NCBI GenBank assembly: GCA_045807725.1
Contig: JBJMGV010000126.1
Location: forward strand, 192,725 to 256,724
Direction of reading: 5' to 3'
Origin: DATENM01 sp045807725
GTDB lineage: Bacteria > Acidobacteriota > Blastocatellia > UBA7656
DNA: 64,000 bases
A model generated the notes under the pieces. That model searched no databases, was not told the origin of the DNA, and was given only the letters and a program-made list of their open reading frames with translations. The position numbers were made by a program, and so were the translations under genes. The stretch's first letter is position 1. Every line of letters starts with the position of its first letter. Below, piece after piece: positions 24,104 to 32,622 of this stretch.

Positions 24104-24946
24104 TTATGCTCCATTCGTTGCGCCGAGATAGTTGCGCACCTCCCACAGTTCGGGAAAGAATTTGCGCTCGACGGTCTTGCGCAAGTAAGCCGCGCCTTCG
24201 CTGCCGCCCGTGCCGCTGCGCGTGCCGATCATCCGCTCGACCATCTTGACGTGGCGCAGCCGCCACATCGCAAACATCTCGTCGTATTCAATCAAGCTCT
24301 CGGCCAGCAGAAACAGGCCGTAGTGGTTCTCCGCGTCTTCATAGATGCGCAGCAATTCGAGGACGCGGCGTTTGTGCACAGTGTTATCTGCATTACCTTG
24401 TGCGCCCTCTTCGTCAGCCGGCATATCGAAGCCGCGCCGCCTTAACAAACCATAGAATGCATCGAGCACCGACGGCTGCGCGAGCCGCACGAGCAGCCGC
24501 TGATGTTCTTCGCTTCCCGCTTCGTAGCCCTTCAAGAAGCGTTCGTCTTTCAAGCCCGACACGTATTCGATCTCGCGGAACTGAAACGACTGAAAGCCGC
24601 TCGCCGGGCGCAGGTGATCGCGGAAGGCGAGAAAGTCCGTAGGCGTCATCGTTTCAAGCACGTCAACCTGCGTGACCAGCAACCGCTCGATCTCTATGCA
24701 GCGGCGCAGCAGGCGATGCGCCATCAGCGTCTCGTCGCTGTTCAGCTTCTCGATGATTGTGTCCAGCTCGTGCAGCAGTTGCTTGAACCACAGCTCGTAG
24801 ACTTGATGAATGATGATGAACAACGTCTCGTCGTGATGCGCCGGGTCGGAGCGCAACTGCTGCAAGCCGATCAAGTCGCGCACCTTGAGATAGCCGCCAT
24901 ACGTCAGGCGCTGCTCATCTTCACGCTCAGGCAAACCAAACGACAT
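24104..24946 (-). CDS. kynA: Tryptophan 2,3-dioxygenase
   Basis: A 280-residue haem enzyme that opens the indole ring of L-tryptophan with O2 to give N-formylkynurenine, the first step of the kynurenine pathway. The family core is clear: YGGYLKVRDLIGLQQLRS, the distal His in HDETLFIIIHQVYELWFKQ, FQSFQFREIEYVSG and the haem-ligand His region WRLRHVKMVERMIG followed by TGGSEGAAYLRK. Length is standard for the bacterial tetrameric enzyme. GGAGAG precedes the ATG. It lies upstream of the kynureninase-like gene in the same direction. No formamidase is visible in the window. Confidence 0.96.
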   Translation of the reverse strand: MSFGLPEREDEQRLTYGGYLKVRDLIGLQQLRSDPAHHDETLFIIIHQVYELWFKQLLHELDTIIEKLNSDETLMAHRLLRRCIEIERLLVTQVDVLETMTPTDFLAFRDHLRPASGFQSFQFREIEYVSGLKDERFLKGYEAGSEEHQRLLVRLAQPSVLDAFYGLLRRRGFDMPADEEGAQGNADNTVHKRRVLELLRIYEDAENHYGLFLLAESLIEYDEMFAMWRLRHVKMVERMIGTRSGTGGSEGAAYLRKTVERKFFPELWEVRNYLGATNGA

Positions 24947-24960
24947 TAGCTCTCCAGAAG

Positions 24961-25053
24961 GGGCTAGGGGCTGGGGACTGGGGGCTAGAGAAAGACAGGA
25001 ACGCTGACGGTTTCCGTCTCTTGCTAGCCCCTGGCCTCTAGTCCCTAGTCCCT
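24961..25053. repeat. Inverted word array, vocabulary GGGGCTAG / CTAGTCCC
   Basis: GGGGCTAGGGGCTGGGGACT words (24961-24989) face CTAGCCCCTGGCCTCTAGTC words (25024-25053). The right arm supplies the last codons (Arg, Asp) and the TAG stop of the enoyl-CoA hydratase gene. It resembles cyanobacterial STRR sequences in style. Confidence 0.8.
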
Positions 25054-25860
25054 GTTGAAAACCGGCGCGCGCTTATCGCGGAACGCCTCGAAGGCTTCGC
25101 GGAAATCGGGGTTGAGCATGCAGATGGCCTGCGCCTCGGCTTCGGCTTCCAGAGCCGCTTCCAGGCTCATGTGCAGCTCGCGGTTGAGCGCCGCCTTCGT
25201 CATCCCTAACGCGAAGGCCGGCCCCGCCGCCAACCGCTCGGCCCACGCCCGCGCTTCCGCTTCAAGCAATGCTGCCGGCACGACACGGTTATACAGGCCG
25301 ACCTGCGCCGCCTGCTCGGCGCTCACGAAGTCGCCGGTGTAAAGAATCTCCGTCGCTTTGCTCAGGCCGACGACCTTCGGCAGCAGAAAGGCCGCGCCCA
25401 TATCCGCGCCGGCCAGTCCGACTTTGACGAACAGGAAAGCGATCTTCGCCGTTTCGGCGGCGATGCGCAGGTCAGCGGCCAGCGCGATGACCGCGCCCGC
25501 GCCCGCCACTGTGCCATTCAACGCAGCGATGACGGGCTTAGGCAGCAGCCTTATGTTGCGGATCAACTCGCACGTCATCCGCGTGAACTCAAGCAGCCCG
25601 CTCATATCGCGCTTGAACAGCTCGCCGATGATCTCTTCAACATCGCCGCCCGAACAGAAGCCGCGCCCTCGCCCCGTGATGACGACGACGCGCACCGAAT
25701 CGCGTGAGCGCAGGGCGGCGAACAACTCGGTCAACTCGCGGTAAACTTCAAAGGTCAACGAGTTCAATCGCTCAGGCCGATTGAAAGTAATCCACGCCAC
25801 ACCGTCGCGCTCGTCGTAGAGAAAGCTGTTCGGATGAATGTCGGTCGGTTGCGTCGTCAC
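25045..25860 (-). CDS. Enoyl-CoA hydratase/isomerase family protein
   Basis: A 271-residue crotonase-fold protein. The oxyanion-hole segments are present (GRGRGFCSGGDVEEI and LNGTVAGAGAVIALAADLRI), as is the C-terminal trimer helix region. The first catalytic Glu of hydratases (in the AGADMG turn) is replaced by Asp-Met, and the second position also differs, so the reaction may be isomerisation, dehydration or another crotonase chemistry. The gene overlaps the stop of ridA by 4 bp (ATGA), indicating translational coupling. Its 3' end merges with a word array. A link to aromatic or tryptophan breakdown is suggested only by the neighbours. Confidence 0.88.
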   Translation of the reverse strand: MTTQPTDIHPNSFLYDERDGVAWITFNRPERLNSLTFEVYRELTELFAALRSRDSVRVVVITGRGRGFCSGGDVEEIIGELFKRDMSGLLEFTRMTCELIRNIRLLPKPVIAALNGTVAGAGAVIALAADLRIAAETAKIAFLFVKVGLAGADMGAAFLLPKVVGLSKATEILYTGDFVSAEQAAQVGLYNRVVPAALLEAEARAWAERLAAGPAFALGMTKAALNRELHMSLEAALEAEAEAQAICMLNPDFREAFEAFRDKRAPVFNRD

Positions 25861-26282
25861 TTGCTCTCTCCACTATCCGCCGTCGCCGGCAGACAGGCGA
25901 TGGCTTCGATCTCGACTAGCGCGAGGTCTTCGACCAGCGCCGTCACCTCGACCAGCGCCATCGCCGGATAATGACGGCCCATCAATTCGCGGTAAGCCGC
26001 GCCGACTTGCTTGAGGCTCGACGTGTAGGCTTGCTTGTCGGTGACGTAAACGCGCATCTGCGCGATGCTGGTCGCATCGCCGCCGGCTTCACGCACTACC
26101 GCGATGACATTCGCAAGCGCCTGCGCGAACTGTTCGCAGAAGTCATCACTCACGATGCGCTGCTCGGCGTCCCAGGCGATCTGCCCGGCGACGAACAGCA
26201 GCCTGCCGCCTTCAACGAGCACACCGTTGTTGTACCCGCGCGGCGCGCCGAGCGTTTCAGGATTGATGAAGGTCATCCGCAT
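25857..26282 (-). CDS. RidA-family protein lacking the catalytic arginine
   Basis: A 141-residue YjgF/YER057c/UK114 protein. The fold markers are visible (GGRLLFVAGQIAWDAE, AQALANVIAVVREAGG, MRVYVTDK, ALVEIEAIA). Enamine/imine deaminases of the RidA group use an arginine in the motif (P-x-R-x6-L); here the equivalent position is methionine (HYPAMALVEVTAL). It should therefore belong to another Rid subgroup with a different reaction. Some Rid proteins act in tryptophan breakdown as 2-aminomuconate deaminases, which would suit the kynurenine genes downstream, but the residue pattern needs checking. Coupled to the enoyl-CoA hydratase gene by a 4-bp overlap. Confidence 0.85.
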   Translation of the reverse strand: MRMTFINPETLGAPRGYNNGVLVEGGRLLFVAGQIAWDAEQRIVSDDFCEQFAQALANVIAVVREAGGDATSIAQMRVYVTDKQAYTSSLKQVGAAYRELMGRHYPAMALVEVTALVEDLALVEIEAIACLPATADSGESK

Positions 26283-26313
26283 ATCGGCTCGTTCATACTC
26301 GCCCAGGCTCGGC

Positions 26314-27111
26314 TCACTTGGCGGGCGCTTCGACCGGCTTCAGCCCGCTGTACTCTTTGAGTATCCACTTGTTGCCCTCTTTCGAGTTGCGAAAGACGAA
26401 GCCGAGTCCGGGCACGAAGTAGTCGTTGATCTCGGCCTCGCCGACCTTGCGATAAAGCCCTAACGCTTTGACCTTGCCAATCGGCAGCGACAGTTCTTCT
26501 TCCTTCAAGACCGTGAAGTTGACGAAGGTCGGCGCGTCGGGTTCGGCTGCCGGCTGGCCCGGCTGTTGCAGCTTTATCTTGATCGACTGCGACCACGTCG
26601 CTCCGGGTTTCAGCGACGCCGGCTCAATCATCATGTAAGAAGGGTCGCGGTAGAAGAACTCGCTAATCGTCTTGTTGTTGTCCACATCGCTGTCGGTCTT
26701 CTCGTAAAGGATCTGCACCTTGTCGCCGTCGCAGACGTAGTGGCGCTCGATCTGCTGTTTGATCTGGTAGCCGCCGCTGCTGTCGAGTATCTGGATGATC
26801 TCTTTAAAGCCGGTGCGCCCGTTCTCTTCCCACGGGTAGACAATAGCGGTGGCGTCGGCGCTAATGCCGCTTGAATAATTGATCGTGTATTTGCGGCGCG
26901 AGCCGGGAACCAGCGGGTAATATAGGTTACAGGCTTTGAAATTTGCGTTGACCGGCGTTGGAGGCGGAAGCGGCGGCAAAGGGGTTATCTCGCCGCGCGG
27001 GACGTTGCCGTTGCCGTTGCCGTTGCCGTTGTTCTTGTTAGCGGTCGGGCCAGGGTTACAGGCGCTCAGGGCCGCAGCCGCGAGCAGAATAAAGACGAGA
27101 GGGGTTCGCAT
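26314..27111 (-). CDS. Putative lipoprotein with Asn-Gly linker
   Basis: A 265-residue exported protein. The signal sequence ends in a lipobox (LSAC, residues 15-18). A low-complexity NG repeat (encoded by a GTTGCC hexamer run near 27003-27030) and a proline-rich segment follow. The remainder is a beta-rich domain starting at FKACNLYYPLVPGSRRKYTI, a pattern seen in uncharacterised secreted proteins of this phylum. It is 31 bp upstream of ridA in the same direction and could be co-transcribed. Function unknown. The start is uncertain: the ATG at 27111 has AAAGGA 12 nt upstream, and a TTG one codon earlier fits the spacing better. Confidence 0.75.
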   Translation of the reverse strand: MRTPLVFILLAAAALSACNPGPTANKNNGNGNGNGNVPRGEITPLPPLPPPTPVNANFKACNLYYPLVPGSRRKYTINYSSGISADATAIVYPWEENGRTGFKEIIQILDSSGGYQIKQQIERHYVCDGDKVQILYEKTDSDVDNNKTISEFFYRDPSYMMIEPASLKPGATWSQSIKIKLQQPGQPAAEPDAPTFVNFTVLKEEELSLPIGKVKALGLYRKVGEAEINDYFVPGLGFVFRNSKEGNKWILKEYSGLKPVEAPAK

Positions 27112-27313
27112 CAATCGGTCATATCCTTTCAACTAAGCCTGCTCGACGACGGCTGCGACGCGTCGCGCAAGTAAAACTAATTAACACCTCGCGCCGCGCC
27201 GCGCAAGCAACGCCGATGATGGCTTCTCGAACCGAAGCGGCGCGTGCTATAACCGGGTCGGCGCAATAGACAATAAGCATTGAACGGCGCGGCAGCCGTT
27301 TTGTTCCGCCGAG

Positions 27314-28267
27314 ATGGTCAGCCGCAAGCACGCCAGCAATCACTTGATGAAGCCTGTAGAAGAGCCAGCCGCAACCGAGCCGCAACCTACCGCCGTCTTC
27401 ACGGCGATGTTCTTCGCCGTCTTCGCGCTCGCCTCGTCTTCAATCCTCATCGCCAGGCTCGCCGAAGTGCCGGCCATCATCATCGCCTTCTACCGTATGG
27501 CCATTGCCACGTTGCTGCTATTGCCGGCGGCGTTGACGCTCAAGCGGCGCGAGCTGTTGGCCTTCACGCGGCGCGACCTGGGGCTGCTCGTGTTGGGCGG
27601 CGTCTGCCTGGCCATACATTTCGGCGCGTGGAATACGTCGCTCAAATACATTCCGATTGCGACCTCGGTCGTGCTGGTCAACAGCCACCCGCTCTTTGTC
27701 GTCATCGCTTCTTATCTCTTCCTTGGCGAAAAGCCGACGGCCCGCTCGCTCGCGGGCACGCTGGTCGGCCTTGCCGGTATGCTCATCATCAGCCGCGACG
27801 CGCTGACCTCGACAACTCAAGGTCAATCGAGCAACGCCCTGCTTGGAGACACGCTGGCTGTCATCGGCGCGCTGGCCGTTGTCGGCTACTTCATCGTCGG
27901 ACGCAGAGCGCGCGCTCGCATGAGCCTGCTCGGTTATGCGACGCCGCTCTACGCGGTCTGCTCGGTCTTCCTGCTGATGTGGGCCGTCGTCACGCGCAGC
28001 CCGCTCGCGCCGTACCGCGCAGCAGCGTGGGCGACGTTCGTGCTGTTGGCCATCGTGCCGACGATCCTCGGTCACACGGTCTTCAACTGGGCTTTGCGCC
28101 ACGTCCGCCCGTCGGCCATCTCGGTTGCCTTTTTAGGCGAGCCGGTTGTCGCCGGCCTGCTCGCCTTCGCCGTCTACGCCGAACGCCCGCCACAAGCGAC
28201 CTACATCGGCGGCGCGTTGATCCTGGCCGGCATCTACCTGACGACCTCCGCAAAACAGCCGGGCTGA
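27314..28267 (+). CDS. DMT-superfamily (EamA) transporter
   Basis: A 317-residue inner-membrane protein with ten predicted helices in two EamA halves (about 28-160 and 175-312). Typical features are FYRMAIATLLLLPAAL in helix 2, VVLVNSHPLFVVIASYLFLGEKPT closing the first half, and FLGEPVVAGLLAFAVYAERP in the second. EamA proteins export metabolites or amino acids; the substrate is not predictable. The first ATG has no good ribosome-binding site; the next (residue 12) is an alternative. The TGA stop lies within a GATTGCG word array. Confidence 0.88.
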   Translation: MVSRKHASNHLMKPVEEPAATEPQPTAVFTAMFFAVFALASSSILIARLAEVPAIIIAFYRMAIATLLLLPAALTLKRRELLAFTRRDLGLLVLGGVCLAIHFGAWNTSLKYIPIATSVVLVNSHPLFVVIASYLFLGEKPTARSLAGTLVGLAGMLIISRDALTSTTQGQSSNALLGDTLAVIGALAVVGYFIVGRRARARMSLLGYATPLYAVCSVFLLMWAVVTRSPLAPYRAAAWATFVLLAIVPTILGHTVFNWALRHVRPSAISVAFLGEPVVAGLLAFAVYAERPPQATYIGGALILAGIYLTTSAKQPG

Positions 28268-28300
28268 TTGCGGATTGCGGATTGCGGATTGCGGAGTGCA
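28264..28300 (+). repeat. Single-arm word array, vocabulary GGATTGC
   Basis: Four tandem GATTGCG words run from the DMT transporter stop codon. No clear inverted partner is present before the next gene, so this is an incomplete version of the arrays seen elsewhere. Confidence 0.6.
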
Positions 28301-28369
28301 GGATGATTATTATGTGTGCAGTCGGTGATTGAAGAATTGCGCAGAACCCGGTGAATAAGAGAAGAAGTA

Positions 28370-29065
28370 ATGAACACAACAGAGAAGAAATTATTGCTGG
28401 CGGCCTTCGAGCCGTTCGGCGGCGAGACAACCAACCCCTCGCTTGAGGCAGCGCGGGCGATGGCCGGTGTCGAGTTTGCGGGCGCGACGCTCATTGTCCT
28501 CGAACTGCCGGTGGATCGCTTCGCCGCGATTGAGCTGGCGAGCGCGCGGCTTCGCGGCTTGCGACCCGACGCCGTCATTCTGCTCGGACAGGCAACGGCG
28601 CGTTACCGCATCACGCCGGAGCGCGTCGCCATCAACGTAGACGATTACCGCATTCCCGACAACGCCGGCAATCAACCGGCGGGTGAACCCATCATCGAAG
28701 GCGGGCCGGTCGGCTATCTTTCAACGTTGCCGATTCGCGCGATCACCGACCGATTGCTGCGGGCGCGGATTCCGGCGGCCATCTCGAACACGGCAGGGAC
28801 CTATCTGTGCAATCGCCTCTTCTATTGCGTAATGCATCTGATTGCGACCGAAGCGTTGCCGACGATAGGCGGATTCATTCACGTCCCCTATATGCACGAG
28901 CAGGCGCTCGACAAGTACCCGGACGTGCCGAGCCTGTCGCGCGAGACAATCGTTGAAGCCGTGCGCCTGACTATTGACGTGACGCTCGGCATCGAGCGCA
29001 GCATCGAGCGTAGCATTGATCGTAACGGCGAGCATCACATCGGGCGCAGCAAGAACGCTGATTGA
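28370..29065 (+). CDS. pcp: Pyroglutamyl-peptidase I
   Basis: A 231-residue cysteine peptidase (family C15) that removes N-terminal pyroglutamate. The catalytic triad is visible: Glu in ITPERVAINVDDYRIPDN, Cys in SNTAGTYLCNRLFY and His in GGFIHVPYMHEQ. The N-terminus (LLLAAFEPFGGETTNPS) is standard. The C-terminus is extended by about 20 residues that include a 12-bp tandem repeat (IERS-IERS-IDRN) and may be dispensable. It precedes endonuclease V by 25 bp on the same strand. Confidence 0.93.
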   Translation: MNTTEKKLLLAAFEPFGGETTNPSLEAARAMAGVEFAGATLIVLELPVDRFAAIELASARLRGLRPDAVILLGQATARYRITPERVAINVDDYRIPDNAGNQPAGEPIIEGGPVGYLSTLPIRAITDRLLRARIPAAISNTAGTYLCNRLFYCVMHLIATEALPTIGGFIHVPYMHEQALDKYPDVPSLSRETIVEAVRLTIDVTLGIERSIERSIDRNGEHHIGRSKNAD

Positions 29066-29090
29066 TCCGCCATTCGACTGGCAAACCGGA

Positions 29091-29813
29091 ATGCAGTACA
29101 ACAAGCTTCACGATTGGAACCTGACCGGCAAAGAGGCCGTCGCGCTGCAAAACGAATTGCGCGGGCAGGTGCGTCTCCAGCCGCTTGAGCGGGATGTGCG
29201 ACTGATCGCGGGCTGCGACATCTCGTTCAATAAATTCTCTGACATAGTCTACGCGGGCATCGTCGTGCTCAGCCTGCCGGAGCTTGAGATAGTCACCAAT
29301 GCCACTGTCGTAACCAAGGCGAGATTCCCTTACATTCCCGGCCTGCTGTCGTTCCGCGAGACGCCGGCGCTGCTCGAAGCGTGGGAGAAGCTCGACGTTG
29401 CGCCGGACGTGGTGATGTTGGATGGCCACGGCCTCGCGCATCCGCGCCGCTTCGGCATCGCCTGTCACTTCGGCTTGCTGACGGGATTGCCGACGCTCGG
29501 CTGCGCGAAGACGGTGCTAGTCGGCAAGTACGACGAGCCGGACGAGCGCACCGGCTCATATTCATTGATGACTCATAAGGGCGAAACGGTGGGCGCGGCC
29601 CTGCGCACCAAAGACCGCGTCGCGCCGGTCTATATTTCACCCGGCCACTTGATCGATCTGACGGGCGCAATCGAACTGGCGCTGCGCTCGGTGAAAGGTT
29701 ACGCGCCGAGCGATTCATCACAGCCATCCAAATCGAAATACCGCATCCCTGAGCCGACCCGGCAAGCGCACCTGCTCGTTAATGAAGTGCGCCGCAGCGC
29801 CGGCCTCGCCTGA
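29091..29813 (+). CDS. nfi: Endonuclease V
   Basis: A 240-residue DNA repair nuclease that nicks one base 3' of deaminated bases such as hypoxanthine. Key parts are present: catalytic Asp in IAGCDISF, the wedge region FPYIPGLLSFRE, Asp and His in VMLDGHGLAHPRRFG, GCAKTVLVG, the Lys in LRTKDRVAPVYISPGH, and PEPTRQAHLLVNE at the C-terminus. The open frame begins at 29016, inside pcp, but the ATG at 29091 starts just before the conserved core. Probably co-transcribed with pcp. Confidence 0.94.
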   Translation: MQYNKLHDWNLTGKEAVALQNELRGQVRLQPLERDVRLIAGCDISFNKFSDIVYAGIVVLSLPELEIVTNATVVTKARFPYIPGLLSFRETPALLEAWEKLDVAPDVVMLDGHGLAHPRRFGIACHFGLLTGLPTLGCAKTVLVGKYDEPDERTGSYSLMTHKGETVGAALRTKDRVAPVYISPGHLIDLTGAIELALRSVKGYAPSDSSQPSKSKYRIPEPTRQAHLLVNEVRRSAGLA

Positions 29814-29989
29814 TCACGACAAGCCATCCACACCGCTAAATCTAAAGCACAGCCGACGGGCGAAACTCGTCACTCGATTTCATCATTGCTTGACCATGGT
29901 CGCTCAGGCTGATATAACCGCTGGCAGTTATCTGGGCCACCTAGCACAAGGTTGACCGGCAATCCGCGTTCGCGGTTAAGGAGACGATA

Positions 29990-32617
29990 ATGAGCGTAAG
30001 CACCTATCCCTGTGGGTCCTGGTTTGGCCCGTGCGCGCTGACGTTCTTGATGATAGGGATGGCCGTAATGCCGGCGATGAGTCAGGCGCAAACCGTCACC
30101 GCACTCAAAGCCCCTAAAGCCCCTTCGGTTGCAACGCCGACGGACCTCGTCGGGCCGCTTGGCAGCGAGCGGTTCGGCATGGCGGTCACGGCGCTGCCCA
30201 ACGGCAACATCGTCGTCACCGATCCAAATTTTAGCATCGGCGGCCCAAGCGTCGGGGCCGCTTATCTGTATAACGGCGCGACGGGCGCGCTGATCAGCAC
30301 GCTGACGGGCAGCAATGCCTTTGATCTGATCGGCTTCTATGGCGTGGCCGTATTGAGCAACGGCAACTATGTCATCAGCAGCGCCAACTGGAACGGCGGA
30401 AGAGGGGCGGTGACGTGGGGCAGCGCCACGACAGGGGTGAGCGGCGTCGTCTCTGCGGCCAACAGCCTGGTCGGCAGCTCGACGGTGGAGGCGGTGGGCA
30501 CGTTTTCCGTAACGCCACTTACAAACGGCAACTACGTCGTGCGCACGCCGGGTTGGCAAAACGGCGCGACCCCATTCGCCGGGGCGGTGACGTGGGGGAA
30601 TGGCGCGACCGGCACGAGTGGCACCATCTCTGCGGCCAACAGCCTGGTCGGCAGCCAACTGTTTGATGATGTGGGGAGCCACGCCATCACGGCGCTGACG
30701 AATGGCAACTACGTCGTCAACAGCCCATTCTGGAAAAGTGGCACGTTTAGCAATGTCGGCGCGGTGACATGGGCCAACGGCTTTACCGGCACGAGTGGCG
30801 TCGTCTCTGCCGCCAATAGTCTCGTCGGTGGCACCGACTTTGCTGACATAGGCACTGGCGGCATCACGGCGCTGACGAATGGCAACTACGTCGTCAACAG
30901 CCTGGCGTGGAATGGCTCGCGCGGGGCGGTGACGTGGGGCAATGGCGCAACCGGCATCAGCGGCGTTGTCTCTGCGGCCAACAGCCTTGTCGGCAGTACG
31001 TCGAACGATCTGGTTGGCAGCAATGGCGTGACCGCGCTGCCGAACGGCAACTACGTCGTCAACAGCCCGTCCTGGAATGACGGCCTGACGATATATGTGG
31101 GCGCGGCGACGTGGGGCAATGGCGCGACCGGCATCAGCGGCCCCGTTTCTGCCGCCAACAGCCTCGTCGGCTCTACGCCGTTTGATCGAATCGCCAGCGG
31201 GATCACCAGGGCGCTCTCAAATGGCAATTACGTAGTCAGCACCCCGACCTGGAGCAATGGCTTAATCAGTAACGTCGGCGCGGCGACCTGGGGCAACGGC
31301 GCGAGCGGTACAAGCGGCGTCGTCTCTGCCGCCAATAGCCTGATCGGCAGTGTGGCGTTTGAACAAGTCAGCAACGAAGGCGTGACGGCGCTGACGAATG
31401 GCAACTACGTCGTACGCAGCGCCAACTGGAATGGCGCACGCGGGGCAGCGACGTGGGGCAATGGCGCGACCGGCATCAGCGGCCCCGTCTCTGCCGCCAA
31501 CAGCCTCGTCGGCAGCACGCCGCTTGACCAGATCGGCGTCACCGGCGTGACCGTGCTCGCCAACGGCAATTATGTCGTCAGCAGCCAATTCTGGGATAAC
31601 GGCGGGGCCGTTGATGCCGGCGCGGCGACCTGGGGTAACGGCGCGAGCGGAACGACGGGCAGCGTCTCTGCCGCCAATAGCCTGGTCGGCAGCGCCAACC
31701 TTGACCGCGTCGCTATCTCCGGCGTTGTCGCGCTGACGAATGGCAACTACATCGTCAGCAGCCCGGCGTGGAATGGCTTGCGCGGGGCGGCGACCTGGGG
31801 CAGCGGCACGGCTGGCATTAGCGGGCCGGTTTCCGCGGCCAACAGTCTGGTCGGCAGCACGGCGGGTGATGAAGTCAGCTTCAATGGCGTGACGGCGCTG
31901 ACGAATGGCAACTATGTCATTCGCAGCCAATTCTGGGATAACGGCGTAATCACGGATGCGGGAGCCGTGACCTGGGGCAATGGCGCGACCGGCAGCAGCG
32001 GCCCTATCTCGCCTTTCAATAGTCTGGTCGGCAGCACCGCGAGCGACCTGCTCGGCAACGGCAGCGTGAAGGCGCTCGCCAATGGCACCTATATCACGTA
32101 CAACGCCTTCTGGGATAATGGCGGCATCGTTGACGCCGGCGCAGTCACCTTCGGGACGAATGGCAGCACCGTTGGGTCAATCACCGCCGCCAACAGTGTG
32201 CTCGGCACAAGGGCGAACGTCGGCGTCTATCTCGTCTTCGATTACGATTACGTCAACCGGCAGATGGTCGTTGGGCGACCTGACAGCAACATCGTCACGC
32301 TCTTCCCTGCCTCAGAGTTCGACCTCTGCGCGCAGGACGAAACCAACTCGACCATCTCTCTGGCGTTCAACTCACAGACGGGAGCTTACCTGTTCTGCGC
32401 CGCCGGCACGCCCTACAGCGGCGTCGGCAAAGTGATCCAGCGCGGCAGCACCTATACGCTCCAGCACGCGGCCAACGACCGCCGCTTGCAGGCGAGCTTC
32501 GACACCACGACGAATCGCGCGTCGGCGAGCTTCCAGAAACTGGGCGCGAGCAGCGGCGTCTACAACCTGATAGACCGCGACATACGCAACAGCACGTGCT
32601 CTTGCGCCGCACCCTAA
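29990..32617 (+). CDS. Secreted repeat protein with about 12 propeller-like repeats
   Basis: An 875-residue exported protein with a signal peptide (roughly 1-33, ending SQA). Most of the mature chain is about 12 tandem repeats of 46-50 residues with core ALTNGNYVV, GAVTWGNGATG and SAANSLVGS; they resemble beta-propeller or WD/FG-GAP-like blades but match no family I can name. Short units (WNGxRGA) and long units (four residues longer) alternate in the order S-L-L, S-L-L, S-L, S-L-L. The C-terminal 120 residues form a separate cysteine-containing domain (LCAQDETNSTISLAFN). AAGGAGA lies 6 nt before the ATG. Probably a surface or extracellular binding protein. The high DNA identity between repeats suggests recent homogenisation. 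Confidence 0.85.
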   Translation: MSVSTYPCGSWFGPCALTFLMIGMAVMPAMSQAQTVTALKAPKAPSVATPTDLVGPLGSERFGMAVTALPNGNIVVTDPNFSIGGPSVGAAYLYNGATGALISTLTGSNAFDLIGFYGVAVLSNGNYVISSANWNGGRGAVTWGSATTGVSGVVSAANSLVGSSTVEAVGTFSVTPLTNGNYVVRTPGWQNGATPFAGAVTWGNGATGTSGTISAANSLVGSQLFDDVGSHAITALTNGNYVVNSPFWKSGTFSNVGAVTWANGFTGTSGVVSAANSLVGGTDFADIGTGGITALTNGNYVVNSLAWNGSRGAVTWGNGATGISGVVSAANSLVGSTSNDLVGSNGVTALPNGNYVVNSPSWNDGLTIYVGAATWGNGATGISGPVSAANSLVGSTPFDRIASGITRALSNGNYVVSTPTWSNGLISNVGAATWGNGASGTSGVVSAANSLIGSVAFEQVSNEGVTALTNGNYVVRSANWNGARGAATWGNGATGISGPVSAANSLVGSTPLDQIGVTGVTVLANGNYVVSSQFWDNGGAVDAGAATWGNGASGTTGSVSAANSLVGSANLDRVAISGVVALTNGNYIVSSPAWNGLRGAATWGSGTAGISGPVSAANSLVGSTAGDEVSFNGVTALTNGNYVIRSQFWDNGVITDAGAVTWGNGATGSSGPISPFNSLVGSTASDLLGNGSVKALANGTYITYNAFWDNGGIVDAGAVTFGTNGSTVGSITAANSVLGTRANVGVYLVFDYDYVNRQMVVGRPDSNIVTLFPASEFDLCAQDETNSTISLAFNSQTGAYLFCAAGTPYSGVGKVIQRGSTYTLQHAANDRRLQASFDTTTNRASASFQKLGASSGVYNLIDRDIRNSTCSCAAP
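30340..32210 (+). repeat. Tandem coding repeats of about 138-150 bp
   Basis: The bases coding for NSLVGS, GNYVV and TWGNGATG recur with near identity 10-12 times. Unit lengths are 138 bp (short) or about 150 bp (long). The region is prone to unequal recombination and assembly collapse. Confidence 0.85.
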
Positions 32618-32622
32618 GCCGG

